This document shows positions 1 through 4,661 of a stretch of 7,054 nt of DNA, in pieces; within the stretch, counting starts at the first letter, position 1, and every line of letters starts with the position of its first letter. The notes beneath the pieces are model-generated. The model was not told the DNA's origin, made no database searches, and saw only the letters and a list, made by a program, of their open reading frames with translations. Made by a program: the position numbers and the translations under genes. The stretch is from Actinomycetota bacterium (GTDB lineage: Bacteria; Cyanobacteriota; Vampirovibrionia; Obscuribacterales; Obscuribacteraceae), in NCBI GenBank assembly GCA_903970355.1, contig CAJCIF010000450.1, forward strand, positions 1-7,054, given 5' to 3'.

Positions 1-102
1 CTTGCCGTGATTTTCCGAGAGGATGCGATTGAGAAGCGTTGTTTTGCCCGCTCCAAGAAAGCCGGTCAACAGGGTGACCGAGGTGAACTGTGCATTTGTC
101 AT
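1..102 (-). CDS. COG0523/CobW-family GTPase, N-terminal fragment (runs off window)
   Basis: Only the first 34 residues are in the window; the gene continues leftward past position 1. Seen: a start Met at 102, then a beta strand and a P-loop, GFLGAGKTT, at residues 14-22, followed by LLNRILSENHGK. The strand-plus-Walker-A pattern VTLLTGFLGAGKTTLLNRIL is characteristic of the COG0523 branch of G3E GTPases (CobW, YjiA, YeiR, ZigA, Nha3-type activators). Known of the family: these are cytoplasmic metallochaperones or metal insertases that bind Zn, Co or Fe, usually through a CxCC motif further downstream, which is not visible here. An AAAGGAG site 5 nt upstream supports the start. The Fur-type operators in the divergent spacer fit a metal-responsive gene, but the nearer box is about 300 bases away, so the link is inference. 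The exact subfamily cannot be told from this fragment. Confidence 0.85.
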   Translation of the reverse strand, partial: MTNAQFTSVTLLTGFLGAGKTTLLNRILSENHGK

Positions 103-401
103 GACGACTCCTTTGTTTAACTGTTAGTGATGTTGTGGCATGTCTCAACGAAGTCCAATTCACAAGGTCGCCTGACCTCATGAAACTGGCAGATTTAGCC
201 GCTTGGCGTAACCTTTTTGGACCGAAAAACCTGTGCGAATTGAACAACAAATTGAGACACTTCAGTGTGCCTCAGCGTGATGCGAGCGTTCAATTTGTTG
301 GACGGAGTTTTGCAGCCGCTCCTGCTTAGCGAAAAGCTCTTAAACGGGGGTATTTATGGGGTAGATCGAACGTTCTTAAGCCAACAGCAAATCAGTCATG
401 C
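103..401. other. Divergent spacer, left part, with nested imperfect inverted repeats
   Basis: I see no convincing gene here. TGTCTCAA (141-148) is inverted at 252-259, and CAATTC (156-161) is inverted at 237-242, giving imperfect arms around a roughly 75-base centre. A second, perfect 11-bp inverted pair is CAACAAATTGA (245-255) with TCAATTTGTTG (290-300). The same word family thus occurs three times in 160 bases. It may be the folded leader of an RNA, a set of regulator sites, or the remains of a mobile element; nothing settles which. Promoter hexamers for the GTPase gene are not clear. Confidence 0.4.
108..114 (-). promoter_or_regulatory. Ribosome binding site of the GTPase gene
   Basis: On the minus strand AAAGGAG lies 5 nt before the ATG at 102. 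It fixes the start of the truncated GTPase gene. Confidence 0.8.
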
Positions 402-420
402 GAGAATGATTATCATTTGC
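402..420. promoter_or_regulatory. Fur-family operator (box 1)
   Basis: GAGAATGATTATCATTTGC matches the 19-bp E. coli Fur consensus at 15 of 19 positions and contains a perfect 6-1-6 inverted repeat, AATGAT-T-ATCATT (405-417). This is the architecture bound by Fur-family regulators (Fur, and Zur in some phyla). It lies between the leftward metal GTPase and the rightward hydrolase, so either gene could be the target. COG0523 genes are often Zur-controlled in other bacteria, which makes a zinc response an alternative to iron. Confidence 0.75.
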
Positions 421-466
421 ATGAACCTGCGCTAAAAGCCCCACCGTGAGGCAGAATTCACCAAAC

Positions 467-485
467 GAAAATGGTTTTCATTCTC
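467..485. promoter_or_regulatory. Fur-family operator (box 2)
   Basis: GAAAATGGTTTTCATTCTC matches the 19-bp Fur consensus at 14 of 19 positions, with near-symmetric outer arms (GAAAATG against CATTCTC, 6 of 7 pairing). Its centre is 65 bases from the centre of box 1, on the hydrolase side. A weak possible promoter (TTCTCG at 481-486, 17 nt, TATGTT at 504-509) would start inside this box and be blocked by bound repressor, but those hexamers are poor. Confidence 0.6.
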
Positions 486-622
486 GCGCAGTTGAGCTAG
501 CGCTATGTTTATGAAGTACCCGCTGAAACTCTAAAACGAAGTAAATCTTCCAGAATGAGCTGGTGCTTGGGTTGAAAGACAATGGATGTGATAAACATCA
601 TACGAACTTGCTATCGGCACCG

Positions 623-628
623 AAAGGA
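623..628 (+). promoter_or_regulatory. Ribosome binding site that sets the hydrolase start
   Basis: AAAGGA lies 4 nt before the ATG at 633. It supports that start over an in-frame ATG at 582, whose extra 17 residues do not resemble the beginning of this hydrolase family. Confidence 0.75.
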
Positions 629-632
629 CATT

Positions 633-1451
633 ATGAGTATCATCAAAACCAAAGACGGCACCCAAATTTACTTCAAGGATTGGGGGCAAGGTAAACCCAT
701 TGTTTTTAGCCATGCGTATTCGCTGTGCGCAGATGCTTTTGAAGATCAAATGTTCTTCCTTGCGAGTCAGGGTTACCGCTGCGTCGCACACGACCGCCGA
801 GGTCATGGAAGGTCTAGCCAACCCTGGCAGGGTAATGACATGGACACATACGCCGATGATTTCAATGAGTTGTTAGAAACGCTAGATCTCAAAGACGCCA
901 TACTGATCGGCCATTCCACGGGCGGAGGTGAGGTGGCACGGTATATTGGAAGGCATGGTATCAAGAGAGTACATAAGGTTGTCCTCATCAGCGCAGCAAC
1001 TCCCCTTGTACTAAAGACTGCAGAAAATCCCGAGGGAGTTTCGATCGAAATCTATGATGGGTTGAGGCACGCGCTCATCGGCAACCGTTCCCAGTTTTTC
1101 AAAGACCTGGCGATTCCATACTTTGGTACCAACCGACCCGGTGCAAATATCTCTGAAGCGTTGCTCGACTCGTCTTGGAGCCAGGGAATGCTTTGTGGCT
1201 TCCCCGCTGCCTATTTTTGCATAAAGGCATTCTCAGAGACAGATATGACTGAGGATCTGAAAAAAATTGACGTGCCAACTCTGATCCTACACGGAGATGA
1301 TGACCAAATCATTCCCGTGGACAACGCCTATCGCTCATCCAAGCTCATTTCTAACTCAACTATTAAGATATATCCAGGGGCACCGCATGCGGTTATATCC
1401 ACATTGAAGAATGAAGTCAACCAAGACCTGTTAGCCTTCATCCGAAGGTGA
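633..1451 (+). CDS. Alpha/beta hydrolase, non-heme chloroperoxidase-like
   Basis: The 272-residue product is a full-length alpha/beta hydrolase of the cofactor-free bacterial chloroperoxidase/esterase group, a cytoplasmic enzyme (no signal peptide). Seen: the N-terminus [19 protein letters not shown] typical of the group, the block [13 protein letters not shown] (53-65), nucleophile elbow GHSTGGG with Ser95, acid Asp224 in HGDDDQIIP, and His252 in PGAPH. The triad is complete. Family members hydrolyse esters or lactones and can form peracids from acetate and peroxide; the in vivo substrate is usually unknown, and the 'chloroperoxidase' label reflects an in vitro side activity. One oddity: the oxyanion-hole segment, normally SHGWP, reads SHAYS (26-30), with the Gly after His changed to Ala. 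Two Fur-type boxes lie 150-230 bases upstream, so metal-dependent control is possible. The gene ends at TGA with no obvious terminator after it. Confidence 0.9.
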   Translation: MSIIKTKDGTQIYFKDWGQGKPIVFSHAYSLCADAFEDQMFFLASQGYRCVAHDRRGHGRSSQPWQGNDMDTYADDFNELLETLDLKDAILIGHSTGGGEVARYIGRHGIKRVHKVVLISAATPLVLKTAENPEGVSIEIYDGLRHALIGNRSQFFKDLAIPYFGTNRPGANISEALLDSSWSQGMLCGFPAAYFCIKAFSETDMTEDLKKIDVPTLILHGDDDQIIPVDNAYRSSKLISNSTIKIYPGAPHAVISTLKNEVNQDLLAFIRR

Positions 1452-1896
1452 TCAACATTAGTATTATTCGCAGACCATTCAATTGCTCTATCGCCCATCC
1501 ATTGCGAATAAAGACCACTTTGAAAAATTCCAAGCGACCACTGTCAGTTGTCATTATTGTTGTCTTGCGGTTTTCCACCCTATGGCGGAGTAAGTGCGTT
1601 TGAACAGTAGATCTTCGTGTTTATACTTCAAGGTACATTTCCGCTTTCGATTATTTGGAATACCGACTCTCAAATTCAGCCTCAGTTAGCTATATCACGC
1701 CACCATGCAACCAATTGGCTGTGCGTAACTGGGCTACACACAAGTCGACTCTCAATTTCCGCGGCCGTGTGAGGCTGCTAACCTCCTCTCGTGGAGCAAT
1801 CCCTGGGCAAACTGGATAAGTTGTCTCAGGTAACATTACAATTTCGACCGCCGTTGCCGGTCACAAAAGATAGCTGCGAATCAGAAAGGTTCCAAA
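1452..1896. other. Spacer of 445 bases without a recognisable gene
   Basis: No open frame here looks coding and no RNA gene is recognised. Two small features stand out: a 14-base direct repeat with one mismatch, CGACTCTCAAATTC (1664-1677) and CGACTCTCAATTTC (1746-1759), and a 5-bp hairpin GACCG/CGGTC (1846-1850, 1858-1862) just before the next gene. A promoter for the membrane protein should lie here but none is clear. Confidence 0.5.
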
Positions 1897-2277
1897 ATGC
1901 CGCTCCTTCTCATTCTCATCGTTGCAGTTGTTTTCTCCCGCCATTTGGTGGGTCCTCGCTACTATCGTCCAGCCTATTATGGTGGTTGCGGTAGTTCGTT
2001 AATCATCTGGCTTTTCATCATGATCGGCGCTCTCGTTGTGCTGGCCAACGGGCTTGTCGCTACCATACTCGCTTTCGCGCCGCTACTTATCGGTGTATGG
2101 GCTGGTTGGGCAACCTTTGTACACTTGCCGCATGTTCTTGCCAGACACATGCAACCAGCCCTAGCGCCCTGGATACCGGTCATACGGGTGGTAGGCACCG
2201 TGCTCGCCTTCCTTTTCGCCCTGCATGCCTCAAGCGCTTTCCTGCACGGTTTCTTAACGGGCTTGCGCTTGCGCTAA
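1897..2277 (+). CDS. Small hydrophobic membrane protein of unknown function
   Basis: This is a 126-residue protein I do not recognise. Seen: a hydrophobic N-terminal stretch, LLLILIVAVVF (3-13); a polar, tyrosine- and glycine-rich link (RYYRPAYYGGCGSS, about 21-34); a long hydrophobic region at about 35-75 that could hold two membrane helices; a short basic/histidine-containing segment (78-92); and a last hydrophobic helix at about 95-117 ending in a basic tail, LTGLRLR. That gives three to four membrane segments, most likely in the inner membrane. AGAAAGG (1883-1889) lies 7 nt before the ATG, which supports the start. It stands alone on its strand and is followed 15 bases later by a strong hairpin. 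No catalytic motif is visible. The start is fairly sure, the function unknown. Confidence 0.7.
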   Translation: MPLLLILIVAVVFSRHLVGPRYYRPAYYGGCGSSLIIWLFIMIGALVVLANGLVATILAFAPLLIGVWAGWATFVHLPHVLARHMQPALAPWIPVIRVVGTVLAFLFALHASSAFLHGFLTGLRLR

Positions 2278-2292
2278 ATAGTTCCACCAACC

Positions 2293-2322
2293 GGGACGAT
2301 GGAGACTCATCTTCATCGTCCC
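2293..2322. terminator. Long hairpin between convergent genes
   Basis: GGGACGATGGAGA (2293-2305), loop CTCA, TCTTCATCGTCCC (2310-2322): a 13-bp stem with a single G-U pair on the plus strand. It starts 15 bases after the membrane-protein stop and lies 112 bases beyond the stop of the convergent thioredoxin-like gene. Neither side has a T-run, so it is not a canonical intrinsic terminator; it may aid termination in both directions or protect 3' ends. Confidence 0.6.
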
Positions 2323-2434
2323 AAACTTCCCGACAACTACTTTTTTGGCCCTTGGAGGCACCATATACGGTATCATTACAATTGCTGTAAGCACCGCTTC
2401 CAGCAACTGTACTCGCGCAGCTGGGTTAGCAACT

Positions 2435-3457
2435 TTAGTGCAAGGCAGATTGTAAGCCCATGCGCAATGCGTTTATGCCCTGTCTTTTGATTTGTGTTTG
2501 GATTGGATGAGCGCGTGGATCGTTTCCGATCATTGGTTCTTTGCTTAGATTTGTTCCTGGTGTAATTGATCCATCGGGGTTGCGGTATTGCTCGTGTTTG
2601 TCGTATTCGTCTTTGCCGTAACAGCAATAATTAGCAGTATCGAACTTCTTATAAGCTACGAACGGACGAGCGGCCATGCGCTCGTGCATGACGATATCAA
2701 CGGTGTTGACGTTATCGTCACCCTTAGCCATCTTTGCATGGACTTTGCTTGGGTCTTTGAAAAAATCGGAATGCGGACGATTTTTCGCTTCGTATTGTAA
2801 ATCGAACCCTTGCATGTGACTGCGCTTACTCATTCCCGGCGGTTCCAAACTGATTTGGCGGAGATTGAGTTCTTTAAAGCGAGCATTCTTTTCTTCGGCA
2901 GTCATGAAGGGATCGTTCCAGACAGCGTTCAACTTCTGCGCGAATTTGAGTTCACTGGCGAGATCTTGCGAGTGCCAATAGCCCGGCAAGCAATGCAGCA
3001 CCGTGCCGTCTGGTGTCATTACAAACATCTGAATGTTATGCGGTCCGGCACCATTAGTGGTGTCAACTGCATTTTGGTCGGGCTCGTGTTTTCCGGAAGC
3101 TCCTGCATATCCTTTGCCGGAGATGTCCTTGAAACCACATATAAAGTTGTCTTTGAGAAGGCTGAAGGTCGGTTCCGTAGAGAGCGACACGGCTCTCAAG
3201 CTATTGCCGGCTGATCACGTTGCGCCGTCAATTTTGCCCAGCATGTGCATCCAGAAGACAAGTTTATTTTGTTCGCGAGCAGCATCTTGTGCTTCTTGCA
3301 AATTTGAATACCACTTAATGCCAGTGGTTAATTGATGGACGCGTATAGAGCAAACTTCACCTTGCAGTACTGCCTCGGCAGAAACGGGCGTCATCGACGC
3401 CATTGCCAGGCTGAGAGCCAAAACGCCAGTTGTGAATAGGCTTTTTACTACAGGCAT
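2435..3457 (-). CDS. Exported thioredoxin-like protein with in-frame UGA, candidate selenoprotein (Sec81)
   Basis: Read through the TGA at 3215-3217, this is one 340-residue protein. Seen: a signal peptide (1-27, charged start, hydrophobic core, VSA cleavage site); a thioredoxin-fold entry, KLVFWMHMLGKIDGAT (65-80); then TGA at codon 81, followed by SAGNSLRAVSL, which would begin the first helix. Later come GAGPHNIQMFVMTPDG (136-151), PGYW (158-161) and MHERMAARPF (257-266). The UGA sits where a redox residue belongs in a thioredoxin fold; from memory, related proteins have Cys there. The frame stays open for 254 codons, and a SECIS-like hairpin follows at the right distance. TTG at 3197-3199 could restart translation but has no ribosome binding site. 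AGAGGTG lies 5 nt before the chosen ATG; an in-frame ATG nine codons upstream (3484) is an alternative. A recent nonsense mutation is the main competing reading. Function inferred: extracytoplasmic redox or peroxide chemistry. Confidence 0.75.
3180..3197 (-). promoter_or_regulatory. SECIS-like hairpin (bSECIS candidate)
   Basis: On the minus strand GAGAGC pairs perfectly with GCTCTC around the 6-nt loop CGTGTC. The apical loop begins 23 nt after the TGA. Published bacterial SECIS rules ask for an upper stem of 4-16 bp, a loop of 3-14 nt with a G in its first two positions, and 16-37 nt from UGA to the loop; all are met. The hairpin lies wholly within the coding region, as bacterial SECIS elements do. 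Confidence 0.6.
3215..3217 (-). other. In-frame TGA, proposed selenocysteine codon
   Basis: The TGA separates codons for Thr80 and Ser82 of the thioredoxin-like protein. Both halves are in the same frame, with no shift. Three other genes here stop at TGA, so UGA is not globally reassigned in this genome. Confidence 0.65.
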
Positions 3458-3462
3458 ATCTT

Positions 3463-3469
3463 CACCTCT
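3463..3469 (-). promoter_or_regulatory. Ribosome binding site of the thioredoxin-like gene
   Basis: AGAGGTG on the minus strand lies 5 nt before the ATG at 3457, which places the signal peptide directly at the N-terminus. An AAGGAG further upstream, 11 nt from an ATG at 3484, would give a nine-residue longer N-terminus. Confidence 0.55.
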
Positions 3470-3590
3470 AACTGAACCCATATTATCGAATACTCCTTGT
3501 GCAGGAATTGTGAATTCGACCACCTGATAGCTAGGAGAATCGTGACCTTTAATTTTCACCTCACCTTAGTTGTTGGACTTCCTCTAGCCC

Positions 3591-3662
3591 GGTTAGCGTC
3601 TGAACGCTGACAAACTTATCAACCCACTGCGAGACCCCGTTACTACTGCCCAGACGCTAACC
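3591..3662. repeat. Perfect 12-bp inverted repeat flanking 48 bases
   Basis: GGTTAGCGTCTG (3591-3602) and CAGACGCTAACC (3651-3662) are exact reverse complements. A competing small hairpin, AGCGT-CTGA-ACGCT (3595-3608), overlaps the left arm. As RNA this could be a 72-nt stem-closed structure in the leader of either flanking gene; as DNA it could be a two-site operator or a small mobile-element remnant. No target-site duplication is evident and there is no T-run after either arm. Confidence 0.6.
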
Positions 3663-3761
3663 CTTATATTCAGCCAAAGTCTCCCGCTTTGTGGGGTTTG
3701 GGCAGACGACGATTTCGCAAAGACATGTGAGGAACCTATTTACAATACCGCTACCGCACCT

Positions 3762-4532
3762 GTGCTAACTGCGCTGTGGGATCAACGTGAATCGTTGAGA
3801 TTCCGCCGTGGCGCCAGTTCCGACGACCCCTGGGATTTCGGCGACTGTCCAGCCGATATCGCCGTAGATGGATTCGCGGTTAGCCGCGCCTCCATGGAAC
3901 GCTACTTTACTAAGAAGGCTCTTGACGAGGCGGCCATCACCTGTCGAAATCCCTTCTGGCTTACGTTTGTGCTCTACAACGCCGCGGTCGGCTTGAAGGG
4001 ATTTCTTCGCAAAGCAGGCGCAGCCAGACTTCGTTCGTCCATTGAGGACGCGCGATATTTTGAGCTGTTGCCGGCTTTGGATGCCGTCCTCGAAAAAACG
4101 ACCGCACCCGAAGAACTCTCCAGCACGATTCCAAATCTGGAGGAGCAGCAAATCAAATTGCTTTTGGAACGTGGCGTATTGCTGGGCGACTGGCGAAAAC
4201 CCAACGAACTGGAAGTGAATCCGATCTTGCTGTATGAACGGCCCACCAACGGTGCCGGTGCAGCAGCCGCCGCACTGCATCCTGGGTTCGGAGAGGTCGA
4301 TACAGTTGCTGACGCCGTCGACCGCGAAGGATTGGTGCTCGTAATCGGCCCCGGCGTCGAAGCGCTTTATCGAGGAGGTGAGCTGATTTGCTCGGCTGAG
4401 AACCTCACTCCAACGGAAGTTCTCGAAGCCTCGCTCTCTGACTTCACTACTTTCGAACTGAAAGCCTCTGTCGCTGTGCACCCGGCCTCTATGCCGCGCC
4501 TGCTCAAGGACGTCATCGCTCTGGCGGCATAG
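3762..4532 (+). CDS. Protein of unknown function, start uncertain
   Basis: I do not recognise this family. From GTG 3762 it encodes 256 residues with ordinary soluble-protein composition and no signal peptide or membrane segment. Seen: an N-terminal Asp/Arg-rich part with DDPWDFGDCPAD (21-32); a mixed helical middle (about 45-150) with NPFWLTFVLYNAAVGLKGFLRKAG and a charged LEEQQIKLLLERGVLL segment; an Ala/Gly-rich patch (about 166-175); then alternating strand and helix up to a C-terminal LLKDVIALAA. The opposite strand is also open, but its Cys/Arg/Gln-rich translation reads as a shadow. The start is odd: GTG 3762 has no ribosome binding site, while ATT 3738 has AGGA 4 nt upstream and would add eight residues. 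The phosphoesterase follows 129 bases downstream on the same strand, so the two may share a transcript, modulated by the hairpin between them. It ends at TAG. Confidence 0.7.
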   Translation: MLTALWDQRESLRFRRGASSDDPWDFGDCPADIAVDGFAVSRASMERYFTKKALDEAAITCRNPFWLTFVLYNAAVGLKGFLRKAGAARLRSSIEDARYFELLPALDAVLEKTTAPEELSSTIPNLEEQQIKLLLERGVLLGDWRKPNELEVNPILLYERPTNGAGAAAAALHPGFGEVDTVADAVDREGLVLVIGPGVEALYRGGELICSAENLTPTEVLEASLSDFTTFELKASVAVHPASMPRLLKDVIALAA

Positions 4533-4591
4533 CAACTCAAAACCAACAACAAGGCTGAATCGGATTATGCAACTGCATATGGTGCCTTTAA

Positions 4592-4617
4592 CGGGCATGG
4601 CAGCGATGCCATGCCCG
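4592..4617 (+). terminator. Hairpin between the unknown gene and the phosphoesterase
   Basis: CGGGCATGGC (4592-4601), loop AGCGAT, GCCATGCCCG (4608-4617): a perfect 10-bp stem 59 bases after the TAG stop. What follows is CTCTCGTTTCACT, a poor T-run, so it is more likely a partial terminator or RNA-processing hairpin that lowers downstream expression than a full stop. Confidence 0.6.
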
Positions 4618-4652
4618 CTCTCGTTTCACTAATACAAAAATACAGCAAAAAT

Positions 4653-4657
4653 GGAGG
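4653..4657 (+). promoter_or_regulatory. Ribosome binding site that sets the phosphoesterase start
   Basis: GGAGG lies 4 nt before ATG 4662. It favours this start over the in-frame ATG at 4611, which lies inside the hairpin stem and has no Shine-Dalgarno sequence. Confidence 0.85.
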
Positions 4658-4661
4658 TCCC

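Larger units (their letters stand above)
3458..3761. other. Divergent spacer, about 300 bases
   Basis: It separates the leftward thioredoxin-like gene from the rightward unknown gene. It holds the two candidate start regions, the inverted repeat described separately, and a possible -10 (TATATT, 3665-3670) on the plus strand with no good -35. The plus-strand frame of the unknown gene is open from 3597 but has no ATG, GTG or TTG before 3762. Confidence 0.5.

Noticed and set aside
135..329. Open frame of 64 codons from a GTG in the left spacer
   Set aside because: It has no ribosome binding site and no recognisable motif, and it lies across the inverted repeats; chance is the simpler reading.
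2435..3199. Separate gene starting at TTG just after the UGA
   Set aside because: No Shine-Dalgarno precedes it, the start would fall in the middle of a thioredoxin fold, and the upstream half is in the same frame with a signal peptide.
2810..3214. Plus-strand open frame opposite the thioredoxin-like gene
   Set aside because: It overlaps the conserved blocks of the minus-strand protein, has no ribosome binding site, and its translation has no recognisable features.
3215..3217. UGA reassigned to Trp or Gly throughout the genome
   Set aside because: Three other genes here terminate at TGA at sensible C-termini, two of them just before terminators.
3591..3662. Integron attC site
   Set aside because: The arms run GTTAG...CTAAC, the opposite order to the RYYYAAC...GTTRRRY layout of attC, and no cassette array or integrase is present.
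3765..4598. Minus-strand open frame of 277 codons opposite the unknown gene
   Set aside because: Its composition (many Cys, Arg, Gln, Gly and Ser, no domain order) is that of an antisense shadow, while the plus strand reads as a normal protein.
4611..4661. Upstream start for the phosphoesterase at ATG 4611
   Set aside because: This ATG lies inside a perfect hairpin stem and has no ribosome binding site, whereas ATG 4662 has GGAGG 4 nt upstream.
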